From assembly GCA_030039915.1 (NCBI GenBank), contig JASHUP010000155.1:1-8888 (forward strand): a DNA stretch of 8,888 nt, given 5' to 3'. The first letter of the stretch is position 1; every line of letters starts with the position of its first letter. A model generated the notes under the pieces. That model made no database searches and was not told the DNA's origin. It saw nothing but the letters and a program-made list of their open reading frames with translations. The position numbers and the translations under genes were made by a program. Source of the DNA: Thermoplasmata archaeon. GTDB taxonomy: Archaea > Thermoplasmatota > Thermoplasmata > UBA184. Below are positions 1-6,900 of this stretch, piece by piece.

Positions 1-762
1 ACTGTCCGTCTCTGTCAGGTAGATCGTGTACGTCCCGGCGTCGCCAACGACCGGCGAACACTCGAACGACTCCACGCTCCCGGGCTCACCACAGAACGAA
101 GGGACGTTCGTCCAAGTGTAGGTATAGGGAGCCACTCCGCCGGTGTCACCAGCGTAGACCGTGGTCGGAGCGCCTTCCTGCGTCGGGTTCGGCGTCGCGA
201 ACGGCGCCACGGCGAGTGCCGGATTGACAGTCAAGACGAACGAGCCGGTCGCCACGCTGCCCACGCTGTCCGTCTCCGTCAGGTAGATCGTGTAGCTCCC
301 GGCGTCTCCCACGACCGGCGAGCACTCGAACGACTCCACGTCGCCCGGCGCGCCCTCCGCGCAGAACGAAGGCACGTTCGACCAGTCGTACGTGAACGGG
401 TAGACTCCGCCCGTGTCGCCGGCGTAGACCGTGGTCGGAGCGCCTTCCTGCGTCGGGTTCGGGTCAGCGTATGGCGCCACTGCGAGCGCCGGCTCGACGA
501 TCAACGTCACGGTCCCGGACGCTGTGCTACCAACGCTGTCCGTTTCGCTGAGGGAAATCGTGTACGACCCGGCGTCGCCGATCACGGGAGAGCAAACGAA
601 CGACTCCACGTTACCCGGCGCGCCTCCCGCGCAGAACGCAGGCACGTCCGTCCACGTGTACGTATACGGAGCCACTCCGCCCATGTCACCAGCGTAGACC
701 GTGCTCGAGGCTCCCTCCTGGGTCGGGTTCGGGTCGGCGTACGGGGCCACCGTGAGGGGCGG
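1..762 (-). repeat. Tandem ~270-bp repeats encoding Ig-like units
   Basis: Three units are visible, the third cut by the window edge. The landmark GTAGACCGTG recurs on the plus strand at 154, 424 and 694, exactly 270 bp (90 codons) apart, always in the same reading frame. The copies at 154 and 424 are identical for 39 bp from the landmark; the 694 copy is more diverged. The unit nearest the left edge is 2 codons shorter (it lacks two residues between the two cysteines). The first residue of the first unit maps to 760-762. The pattern indicates duplication within the gene, with the C-terminal-side copies more recent or homogenised. Confidence 0.85.
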
Positions 763-1398
763 GAGAACGTCGAGCGTGACGCTGTTCGAGAAACCGACGT
801 AGGGAGCCGAGGCGAAGCCGAGTTCCATGTAATAGAAGTAATACCCGGGCCCGGCGGTAAACGTCGACGGCGCGATCGTGGTCGACGGGAGGTCACCCGG
901 GGAGCAAGAGAATGAAGAGCCAAGGGTCGTTCCCGGGAACGAGGACGTTGGCAGAACCTCGTACCACTGACACGACCAACCTGATCCGCCCCCACTGAAG
1001 GACGTGAGCGTGGACAGGGTAGCGCCGACGTCCGACTCGGTCGTCGTGGGAGTGACGGAGATCGTCGGTCCGGCGAACGGCGCAGCCGGATTTGAATCAA
1101 CTGTGAAAGAGGCTTTGGGCTGTGAGCCGGCAGGACTGGAAGTCGGAGAAGAACTGGGCGTTGGCACGGAGACGACAGAAGGAGTTGATGAACTCGACGC
1201 GAATCCCGCGGGACTCGCGCCGGAACTATACGCCAACACGCCCGCGGTCGTGCCAACCGTGGTCGTTGAGTGCACGCTCACAACTTCGGCGGACGCCTGT
1301 ACGCCCCCGAAAAATCCGAGCGGACCGATAGCGGCGGCACCGAGCATGATCGTCGATACGGCGATGGCCATCCACCAGCTTCTACGCGACAGCGTCAT
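1..1398 (-). CDS. Secreted PKD/Ig-like tandem-repeat surface protein (3' end beyond window)
   Basis: Open from an ATG at 1398 to the left edge without a stop; 466 codons are visible and the C-terminus is missing. The N-terminus (MTLSRRSWWMAIAVSTIMLG) has basic residues followed by a hydrophobic stretch to about residue 35, which reads as a signal peptide, so the product should be exported. Residues 66-95 are a Ser/Thr/Pro-rich linker, possibly glycosylated. Residues 96-212 form a divergent beta-rich domain with two cysteines (WSCQWY, FSCSPG). From residue 213 on there are tandem units of about 90 residues, each with PNPTQEGA, VYAGD, GGVxPYTYxW, a Cys pair and DAGSYTIxLTETDS, resembling the PKD/Ig-like domains of archaeal surface proteins. 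The paired cysteines suggest one disulfide per domain. The likely role is cell-surface or S-layer associated, or adhesion; this is inferred from architecture only. A TATA-like box about 30 nt upstream supports this start and a nearly leaderless mRNA. Confidence 0.82.
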   Translation of the reverse strand, partial: MTLSRRSWWMAIAVSTIMLGAAAIGPLGFFGGVQASAEVVSVHSTTTVGTTAGVLAYSSGASPAGFASSSSTPSVVSVPTPSSSPTSSPAGSQPKASFTVDSNPAAPFAGPTISVTPTTTESDVGATLSTLTSFSGGGSGWSCQWYEVLPTSSFPGTTLGSSFSCSPGDLPSTTIAPSTFTAGPGYYFYYMELGFASAPYVGFSNSVTLDVLPPLTVAPYADPNPTQEGASSTVYAGDMGGVAPYTYTWTDVPAFCAGGAPGNVESFVCSPVIGDAGSYTISLSETDSVGSTASGTVTLIVEPALAVAPYADPNPTQEGAPTTVYAGDTGGVYPFTYDWSNVPSFCAEGAPGDVESFECSPVVGDAGSYTIYLTETDSVGSVATGSFVLTVNPALAVAPFATPNPTQEGAPTTVYAGDTGGVAPYTYTWTNVPSFCGEPGSVESFECSPVVGDAGTYTIYLTETDS

Positions 1399-1422
1399 GG
1401 GCAAATTTCGCTAGCACCTCGA

Positions 1423-1433
1423 GGGTTATACCA
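1423..1433 (-). promoter_or_regulatory. TATA box of the surface-protein gene
   Basis: On the minus strand GTGGTATAACCC is centred about 30 nt upstream of the ATG at 1398. The archaeal TATA-to-start distance of about 26 nt would place the transcript start near 1402, giving a leader of only a few bases. No Shine-Dalgarno sequence is visible, which fits near-leaderless initiation. Confidence 0.5.
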
Positions 1434-1539
1434 CAACACCGACTCTCGGCGACAAAGGTAGGTACGATTAGCGCAAATCGTCCCTAGTAAACTTCGAGAG
1501 GGTTCGAAAACGCCGGAGACGTCCCTCGGCGTGTCGGGC

Positions 1540-1549
1540 TCTCGAAAAA
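1540..1549 (-). terminator. T-rich terminator after the winged-helix gene
   Basis: Immediately after the TAG stop at 1550-1552 the minus strand reads TTTTTCGAGAG, a run of five T. A second GTTTTCG run lies about 40 nt further on (1507-1510). Short U tracts right after a stop are the usual archaeal intrinsic termination signal. The gap to the surface-protein start at 1398 also holds that gene's own promoter. Confidence 0.45.
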
Positions 1550-2245
1550 CTATAGGCGTCGCCTCGGACGCTTCGGGGGCGGAATGGCCGCACGAGAATC
1601 CCCACCCTCCGAGGCCCGGTCCGTCTTGGTTGCGCCGGATGCTCGAATCCAACGAGAGGGAACGCCCCGGTAGGCTCGCGGATCGGCGAGGATTTCATTC
1701 TCGGATCGACTCGATCCCGTGGCCCGAGAGAAGGTCTGGCGGAGCGGGAGGAGGGCGGCGCCCGAGAGAGATGGGTTGGCCAGGACCGAGCCGTCGAGCT
1801 CGCCTTCGACTGTCCCCTGGGCCCACTCGGGAGTGGCAGTTACAGGCATTTCAACCGAGAGACGATTGTCGAGCGGTCGCGGTTTCACCCCGAGGGAAGC
1901 GGGGACAGATCGAACGACCTCGTTCCAGGCGAGCACCGAGACGTAGCGGAGCGCCTGCTTCGTGGGCGCCAACGACGCGCTCGAGGAGTCGAAACCTCGT
2001 TGGAGCTGAAGGAGCACTGCGTCGACCTCCTCGCTGCGTTCGATGAGCTGCTGGATCGCCTTCAGCACTCCGTCCGCGTGATGGGTCAGACGATATCCTT
2101 CAGGGGTGTCCTCGACCAGCTGATGTGCGAGGCAGAATTCCAGGTATAGCTGGAATGAGCTGGGGTTTAGGTTGGCGAGGCCAATGATGCGGGTTTTCTT
2201 AGGGGCCTCACGGACCGCGCTCAGGAAGTCGCGCAGTATCTCCAC
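1550..2245 (-). CDS. ArnR1-like winged-helix transcription regulator
   Basis: A protein of 231 residues from a GTG start at 2245. Residues 1-70 match the archaeal ArnR1-like winged-helix fold: an opening helix (MEILRDFLSAVREAPKKTRI), then a helix-turn-helix (IIGLANLNPSSFQLYLEFC), then the wing (LVEDTPEGYRLTHHADGVL). This is followed by a predicted helix (KAIQQLIERSEEVDAVLLQL) that may serve for dimerisation. Proteins of this family are small cytoplasmic DNA-binding regulators; the target here is unknown. The last ~120 residues show no domain I recognise and become rich in Ser/Arg/Pro, ending PPPKRPRRRL, an unusually long basic tail. A frameshift joining non-coding sequence cannot be excluded, but the frame is open to the TAG and is followed by a T-rich terminator. 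It lies in the same orientation upstream of the surface-protein gene, but with its own terminator between them. Confidence 0.75.
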   Translation of the reverse strand: MEILRDFLSAVREAPKKTRIIGLANLNPSSFQLYLEFCLAHQLVEDTPEGYRLTHHADGVLKAIQQLIERSEEVDAVLLQLQRGFDSSSASLAPTKQALRYVSVLAWNEVVRSVPASLGVKPRPLDNRLSVEMPVTATPEWAQGTVEGELDGSVLANPSLSGAALLPLRQTFSRATGSSRSENEILADPRAYRGVPSRWIRASGATKTDRASEGGDSRAAIPPPKRPRRRL

Positions 2246-2271
2246 TTTGGTGCGGTAGCGTCGACCGGTCC

Positions 2272-2284
2272 GGTACGTATGCAG
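2272..2284 (-). promoter_or_regulatory. Possible promoter of the winged-helix gene
   Basis: The minus strand reads TGCATACGTACC about 30 nt upstream of the GTG start at 2245. It is the only AT-richer segment in an otherwise very GC-rich stretch, and the spacing would give a leader of a few bases. The match to a TATA box is weak. Confidence 0.3.
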
Positions 2285-2298
2285 TCCCCTCCCCCGGG

Positions 2299-2316
2299 TG
2301 CGCGCGTGTGCGCGCG
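2299..2316. repeat. Alternating CG/TG tract with hairpin potential
   Basis: An 18-nt strictly alternating purine-pyrimidine run (TGCGCGCGTGTGCGCGCG) sits between the winged-helix gene and the plus-strand TATA box. It is a classic Z-DNA-prone composition and can also fold as CGCGCG-TGTG-CGCGCG, a 6-bp stem with a 4-nt loop. Function is unknown; it may act as an insulator between two diverging promoters or have no role. Confidence 0.5.
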
Positions 2317-2344
2317 AACGGCTGCAGGTTTCCGGATGAAGGAC

Positions 2345-2353
2345 CGCTATAAG
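2345..2353 (+). promoter_or_regulatory. TATA box for a candidate non-coding transcript
   Basis: GCTATAAGA is the clearest archaeal TATA-like element in this gene-free stretch. Its centre at about 2348 predicts a transcript start near 2374. The nearest downstream ATG (2384) meets a stop after two codons, so the transcript probably does not begin with a protein gene. Confidence 0.45.
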
Positions 2354-2373
2354 AACGCTCCGAGAGCCTCTGG

Positions 2374-2446
2374 GGAGCGGGTGATGGCTTAGGCGAGCCC
2401 GCCCTGGGCGTTACCTGCATCACCTGTCGGCCTCCTTACGAGAGGA
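2374..2446 (+). ncRNA. Candidate structured RNA, unknown family
   Basis: Starting at the position predicted by the TATA box, the sequence folds by eye into a three-way junction. A closing stem pairs 2378-2386 with 2418-2426 (CGGGTGATG with CATCACCTG, 9 pairs including one G-U). It encloses a GGCT/AGCC hairpin (2386-2399) and a CGCC-CTG-GGCG hairpin (2400-2410). A further 4-bp hairpin, CCTC/GAGG, lies at 2431-2445. I cannot match it to a known family: it lacks the box D of C/D guide RNAs and the conserved cores of RNase P, SRP RNA and the fluoride riboswitch. The 3' end is a guess, since no T tract follows. It could instead be the leader of the 2653 gene. The surrounding 2246-2652 interval contains no open frame that looks like a real gene. 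Confidence 0.35.
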
Positions 2447-2622
2447 AAGAACGAGACGCAGATCGTTCCGGACCGATGCGACCGTCCATGTAACTCGGGC
2501 AAACTCACCGTCCGTACGTCGACAAAGCACTGTGTGGGTAGGTGCTATCCCGGTGTGAGAAATCGAGCCACCCGGAGTCCCTCTTTCGGTCGTTGAGAGC
2601 CGCAAAAGGTGGCACCAAGTTC

Positions 2623-2630
2623 TCTTATGC
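2623..2630 (+). promoter_or_regulatory. Weak TATA-like element of the 130-aa gene
   Basis: CTCTTATGC is centred about 26 nt before the ATG at 2653, the distance expected for a leaderless archaeal transcript. No Shine-Dalgarno sequence precedes the ATG. The match is weak. Confidence 0.3.
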
Positions 2631-2652
2631 GGTAAGGCTCTGGGGGCACAAG

Positions 2653-3045
2653 ATGCCCGCCAGAAAGAGTCGACCTACGCTCGACTCGCTCCGTGCCGAG
2701 TATGCTCTGCGTGGCCAGAAAGTTTCGGAAGTTGTAAAGGTGGTCGACGGTAACCGGTATCGGTACGCTCGGGTCTGGAACCCGGAGCAGCGTACTCGCT
2801 CGGACATCTATCTCGGCCCCGTGGAGCCGAAGCGACTCGGAAGTCTTCTCACGGAAAAGGACCTACTGAACCTAGAGAAAATGTTCGGTGATTTCCACAA
2901 AGCGAGCCACCGCTATGCGGAGACGCTCGACCGAGTTTTGGAGGCCTGGAGGATCGAGCGCGACTCCGGCGTGGTGCGAGCCGACCGGAGCGGGGGCGTG
3001 ATGCGCGCTCGATCCGGCAAGGCCAGCGACCGCCAGCAAGGATAA
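2653..3045 (+). CDS. Small basic protein of unknown function
   Basis: A product of 130 residues starting MPARKSRPTLDSLRAEYALR. The frame is open upstream to 2542, but the ATG at 2653 is preferred: the protein becomes coherent there and a TATA-like element sits at the right distance. Residues 28-57 (KVVDGNRYRYARVWNPEQR and onward to YLGPVEP) form a predicted beta-hairpin ending in a YLGP turn. This superficially resembles the short 'YYYL..YLGP' modules found near the N-termini of some archaeal and transposon-associated proteins, but the likeness is too short to name a family. Residues 61-97 are helical (LLTEKDLLNLEKMF and RYAETLDRVLEAWRI) and the last ~30 are basic and low-complexity. A nucleic-acid-binding role is a guess. 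The TAA ends 2 nt before the 3' end of the opposing tRNA gene. Confidence 0.6.
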   Translation: MPARKSRPTLDSLRAEYALRGQKVSEVVKVVDGNRYRYARVWNPEQRTRSDIYLGPVEPKRLGSLLTEKDLLNLEKMFGDFHKASHRYAETLDRVLEAWRIERDSGVVRADRSGGVMRARSGKASDRQQG

Positions 3046-3047
3046 GG

Positions 3048-3149
3048 TGCTCCCGGCGGGAATTCCTCCGCCCGGGGTACCCCGGGCGGTTTTGAACCCG
3101 CGTCAGAGGCTCGAGAGGCCTCTATCCTTGACCACTAGACTACGGGAGC
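3048..3149 (-). tRNA. tRNA-Glu(CTC) with a T-loop intron
   Basis: Read on the minus strand every cloverleaf element fits. Acceptor GCTCCCG (3149-3143) pairs with CGGGAGC (3055-3049), 7/7. The D-stem is GTCT/GGAT with a GG-containing loop. Anticodon stem GAGGC/GCCTC closes loop CTCTCGA, so the anticodon is CTC and reads GAG. The variable loop is TGAC. The T-stem GCGGG (3101-3097) pairs with CCCGC (3060-3056), 5/5. The T-loop works only if 29 nt (3062-3090) are removed, leaving the canonical TTCAAAT and a mature RNA of 73 nt. The discriminator is A; the next bases are CCT, so CCA is not encoded and must be added by CCA nucleotidyltransferase. Glutamyl-tRNA(Glu) made from this RNA supplies translation. 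Without the intron step the gene looks like a broken tRNA with a mispaired T-arm. Confidence 0.9.
3062..3090 (-). other. 29-nt intron in the tRNA-Glu T-loop (position 59/60)
   Basis: Excision between T-loop bases 59 and 60 restores TTCAAAT. Around the junctions a relaxed bulge-helix-bulge can be drawn: the outer helix is the T-stem; TTCA of the exon faces AGGA of the intron (two standard pairs, one wobble, one mismatch); the bulges are AA|A and AT|T. This is the substrate of the archaeal tRNA-splicing endonuclease (EndA family) and RtcB ligase. Other cut positions from 56/57 to 60/61 gave poorer helices. Most of the intron (3068-3089) is one perfect palindrome that would form a very stable GC hairpin. 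The position is non-canonical compared with the usual 37/38. Confidence 0.8.
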
Positions 3150-3171
3150 GCCACGGGCCCGTAGCGGGCGG

Positions 3172-3188
3172 GCTCTTTGAGCCTTTCG
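3172..3188 (-). promoter_or_regulatory. Promoter of tRNA-Glu
   Basis: The minus strand reads CGAAAGGCTCAAAGA: a BRE-like CGAAAG followed by CTCAAAGA, centred near 3177. That is about 28 nt before the first tRNA base at 3149, the normal spacing for an archaeal tRNA promoter. The TATA match is imperfect. Confidence 0.4.
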
Positions 3189-3437
3189 AGGGAGGCAACT
3201 CTCGGATGCGCCATCGGCTGACGGGATGCGCGGTCCTGCTACAACACGGCCCCGGGGACGTGGGCTCGCACTTCACTTGGGGGCCGCCCATTCGGCCGAG
3301 AGACCGCTTACGGAGACTCTTACTTCCCCGCGGGGGTTCCGAGCCAGGTCCGTGCGCGGCTCGACCGTCTCAACGCTATACGGTCCGGTGTCGGGGTCGG
3401 GCCGAAGCTCCTAAGACCCCGGGATAGATTACAGAAT
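3189..3437. other. GC-rich intergenic stretch without a recognisable gene
   Basis: Open frames here are short and show no protein-like features. Small GC-rich inverted repeats are present: GGCCG/CGGCC at about 3284-3299 and CCCCGCGGGG at about 3328-3337. A plus-strand CTATACG at 3376-3382 could be a TATA box for the gene starting at 3438, but it would leave a leader of about 33 nt with no Shine-Dalgarno sequence. I see no RNA gene I can name. Confidence 0.4.
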
Positions 3438-3902
3438 GTGACTCCACCCGTCAAAGCCCGAAGCGGCCACATTCTTCTCGACTCAAAGCGGTCGTACCGC
3501 GACCTCGTCCGTGTTTACCCCGAGATCCACGTTCGGGTGGTGGAGATGAACCGCCCGTTCGTGAAGGAATCGGACCCTCTCCTTCCCGAGGTGTTGCTCG
3601 ACGAGAACCTGCGGGACCTCAAAGGCAATCGAAAGCCGGTCGGGTACAATCGCCAGGACGCTTTCGGACTTCGCCTGATTTTCCCGATCGCCGACGATAA
3701 GCGAGCGGAGTTCTACTTCGCGAAACCTGCTCGCTGCCAGGAGGTCGTTCAAATCACCGAGCAGGTCTCGACCCTTCTTCGCCGGCGAGGAATCAAACAC
3801 ACGGTGGAGTACGACCGACTTCCGTTGGGCCCGCCTCGGGGTCTCCCCGGGCTCCCGCCCACCGGGGTCGGCTCGGGCTACTTGTCTTCCTCGTCGACCT
3901 AG
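3438..3902 (+). CDS. Conserved-looking protein of unknown function
   Basis: A 154-residue product from a GTG at 3438. An overlapping ATG at 3436 hits a stop at once and cannot be the start. Residues 5-135 alternate charged helical and beta-like segments (RSYRDLVRVYPEIHVRVVEM; FGLRLIFPIADDKRAEFYFA; VVQITEQVSTLLRRRGIKHT), suggesting a compact alpha/beta cytoplasmic domain. The last ~20 residues are Pro/Gly/Ser-rich and look disordered. There is no signal peptide, membrane segment or metal-binding cluster, and no family I recognise. It converges tail to tail with the giant helical-repeat gene, with stops only 3 nt apart, so any terminator must lie inside the opposing coding sequence. The start codon is the least certain part. 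Confidence 0.6.
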   Translation: MTPPVKARSGHILLDSKRSYRDLVRVYPEIHVRVVEMNRPFVKESDPLLPEVLLDENLRDLKGNRKPVGYNRQDAFGLRLIFPIADDKRAEFYFAKPARCQEVVQITEQVSTLLRRRGIKHTVEYDRLPLGPPRGLPGLPPTGVGSGYLSSSST

Positions 3903-3905
3903 AAC

Positions 3906-6900
3906 CTACGGTTCCGACGGAGGCCGGCGAAACGGCCAGAACGGGTTTGCGACGGGTGCGGGGGCCGGGGCCGTCGCTTCGCTCGGCCCGACGCCTTCGC
4001 CCTGGAGCTTGCGCAGCGCCAGGCGGGCCTTCTCCAGCGCCGCTGCGTAGTCCGTCTCCCGCAGCCGCAACGACTCATTCAGGAGGGCGCGGGCTTCCGT
4101 CGTGTCAACGCGAAGTTCGTGGGCCTTCGTGAGCGCCGCGTCGATCAGGTAGTGAAGGTTCGTGAGCTCCCGATGGAGCGACTTGCGCAGATTCAACTCC
4201 TCTTCCACCTTCAATAGGAGGCGCGCAGCGTCGAGGAGCTGGCCCGAGTGCTCGAGCTTCTCGACTTCCTGGAGGCGGTCGCGCGTCGGTCCGACGCGCA
4301 CGTGGAGTCCTTCCTGAGCAAAATTGACCTCGGTCTGGAGGTCGCGCAGTCGGCGCAGGAACGGGTCCCGGACGGCGGGTTCGAGAGCGCTCGACGCCCG
4401 GGCGAGCAGCGCCTCGGCCTCTTCGGGACGACCGGCGTCGAGGGCCACCCGGGCCTCGCTGAACGTTTGCATGACCGGGGTCGTGTCGAGGGCCAGTCGC
4501 TCGCCGACCCAGAGCCGGTCCTTGAACTCGGACATCTGGCGCTCGATCTCCTCCCGACGGCGGCGTCGGCCGAGGTCGAGCTCCGAGCGCATCAGGGCGA
4601 GCGCGGCGCCGTAATCGTGCCGGGAGCGCATCGCGGTGATCTGCGAGCGAACCTCCGACCTGCGGTCGAGTTCGGTCGGAGGAACGTCGGAGGAACGCGC
4701 GTACTCCGCTTCGACCTCGCGCCACCGCCCCTCGACCACCGCCTCGATGATGCGGACGCTCGCCGCTTCGCCTCGGCCGATGGCCTCCCGGACACGGGCC
4801 CACTCCCGGGCCCGGAGAGCCGCTTCCGCCTCGGTGAGGATCGCCTCGATCGGGTCCACCTCCGCACCGAGTCCCTCACGTCGGGTCGACTCGAGCTGTC
4901 GGCGGAGCTCACCGAGCGGCCCGGCGAACAGCCGTTCGATCGCCCATCGAGCCTCTTCGGTCGCCTCGCGGGCGGACCGAGTGGCATCGGGGTAGAGGCC
5001 GGAATCCAGGTGATGCCGGGCTTGCGTGAGCTTCAGCGACGCAGGGGCGGTCTCGGCCGCGACCTCGGTCGCCTCGCGGAGCTGACGTTCGGCGGACGCG
5101 ATCGCATCCCGCGCCCGTCGATGTCCTTCCCGCGCGACCCCGAGCGCGTCGGAGGCGAGCAGCGCATGCTCGAGGACCGGCGGATACTCGTGGCCCTGGA
5201 ACGCGAGCCGAGCTGCGGCGAGCTCCTCCGAAGCCACCGGCGACACCACGCCTTCGGAGATCGACCGGGTGATCGAGGACTCCGCCGCCGCGATCGACCC
5301 CTCGGCGATCCGGCGTTGAAGGTCGGCGCGCTCGAGCTCCCCTTCGCTCTTTCCGGCGAGCTGGAGCGCCTCGACCGGTCGGCCCTCGTCGAGCGCCATC
5401 CGGGCGCGGTGAAGCAAGTTCTCGGCGAGCGAGGTGTCGATTCCTTCCTTTCGAAGCCGTGTGACGGTCGCCTGGAACCCGGCGAGCGTCTTCGAGACGT
5501 GCTGGTAGGTCGCCTGGATGAGCTCCCGCTCGAGCGGACCACCGAGCTCGACGACGCGCGCGAACTGGCGCTCGGAGAGCAGCTTCTCGACCCGCTCCAT
5601 CTGCTCGCGGAGACTGGGGGTGTGGACGTGCAGTAGGTCGGCTTCTGCGAGCGCTTCCCGGGCGCGCTTCGCGATCCGCTCCGCGTGCTCGACGAAGCCG
5701 CGGGTGGAGACGAACTCCGCGCGTGCGGCGTCGAGGAGCGCCGCCGCTCCGATCGGAACCGGGAGCGCAATCCGTCGACGCGCCTCCCCGAGCGGCAGCA
5801 GGATCTTGTCGAGCTCGACCCCCGCCGCGCGGGCGATGTCGAGATCGCGTTCCAGCGAGCGGAGGTTCTCGTCGAGGACCGGCCGAAGGACCGCGATCAG
5901 CTCTTCGTGGAGAAGTCGGGCCCCCGTACGCGTCGCATCGGGGGGCGCCGTGGCCTGCTCGGTGCGCAACTGCTCCCAACGGCTCTGGAACGGTTCCATC
6001 GGGAGCGAGAGGCGACGGCCGTCCTCGACAAGATGCTCGACTTCGCCGAGCAGTCGGCCCGTCTCGACGCGCGCCCCCTCCGCACCGAGCTTCCCTTCGA
6101 TCTCATCCAGGATGGCTCGCGCGCCGTCGAAATCGAGGCTCTGGAATGCAAGTCGCGCGTTGCGAAGCGGTTCGTAGAACGGGTTCGGATCAAGGCCGGC
6201 TTCACGAAGGTGGCCGAGCGTTTCCTGCGCTCGGGCGATGGCCTCCAGGATCGCTTGCCCCGCGGCGCGCGCTCGGAGCGCGGACTCCTCGAGTCGCGTG
6301 GCCAACCGGTAGGCGTCCGCGAATCGGCCCGACCGGGCGGCGGTCTGGGCCTCATCGAGCTGCCCTCGAAACTTCGTGAGCTCGAAGCCCATCGTTTCAA
6401 GTTCGACTAAGGAGAGTTTCGCATGCGAAACGGCCTCCTCACTCCGGAGGAGCTGTTGCTGCTGAGCTCGGGTACGAATTTCCTGCGACGCGCGGGAGGC
6501 TTTGACAAAGTCCCCCATGTTGAAGATCTGTTGCACTTCGTCGATCTGGCGCTGGATCTCGTCGCTCGGACCGCCCATCGCCTCCAGCACGCCTCGCTCG
6601 GTCTCGAGGATCTCCACGAGCGCCGAGGCGTGGGCCGCGACCACGGCCCCGAACTCTCGTTCCGCTCGCCGGAGGCTGTCGACCGAGCCCATCAGGTCCT
6701 GCTTCACGCGCAGGGTCACGTCCGCGTCCGCGAGCAATCGGCGAACGGGGGCGACCAGGTCCTCGTCGGGAATGTCGGCGAGGCCTTGTTCCATCTCTTC
6801 GACCCGCCGGGCGACGTAGGGTCCGGCGGCGCGTCGCAACTCGGCTTCGGAGCGGCCGATGCGCTCGGCGGCCTCCGCGAGCTCTCCTTTATCGAGCAGC

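Noticed and set aside
1..762. CRISPR-like direct repeats
   Set aside because: The 270-bp spacing, preserved reading frame and protein-level conservation show coding tandem domains, not a repeat-spacer array.
582..1256. Minus-strand Arg/Pro/Ser-rich frame overlapping the surface-protein gene
   Set aside because: It is out of frame with the domain repeats and has highly biased composition, typical of a shifted frame in GC-rich DNA.
1004..1414. Plus-strand frame over the signal-peptide region of the surface protein
   Set aside because: The minus frame has a signal peptide, a linker and repeated domains; the plus frame is its shadow and has no promoter of its own.
1531..2046. Plus-strand frame opposite the winged-helix gene
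   Set aside because: The product is Arg/Pro-rich with no domain, while the opposite strand encodes a recognisable winged helix.
2378..2430. Fluoride (crcB) riboswitch or C/D box guide RNA
   Set aside because: GGTGATGG resembles the start of both, but the GCTGATG half of the riboswitch and the CTGA box D of guide RNAs are missing.
2431..2470. RNase P RNA, because of AGAGGAAAGAACG
   Set aside because: Only GAGGAAAG fits; the following conserved TCC and the 3' ACAGAA...CGGCTTA element are absent.
3068..3089. Palindrome as a stand-alone transcription terminator or operator
   Set aside because: It lies inside the tRNA gene, and flanking bases complete the cloverleaf exactly when it is removed as an intron; no T tract follows.
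3047..3427. Plus-strand 126-codon frame over the tRNA gene and intergenic DNA
   Set aside because: It spans the tRNA gene on the opposite strand, has no TATA-like element and no protein-like features.
4248..5636. Long plus-strand frame of 462 codons opposite the giant gene
   Set aside because: It is a complementary-strand shadow of a GC-rich coding region: the product is Arg/Gly/Leu-rich without domain features, while the minus frame is coherent and helical. The same holds for the other plus frames between 3947 and 8420.
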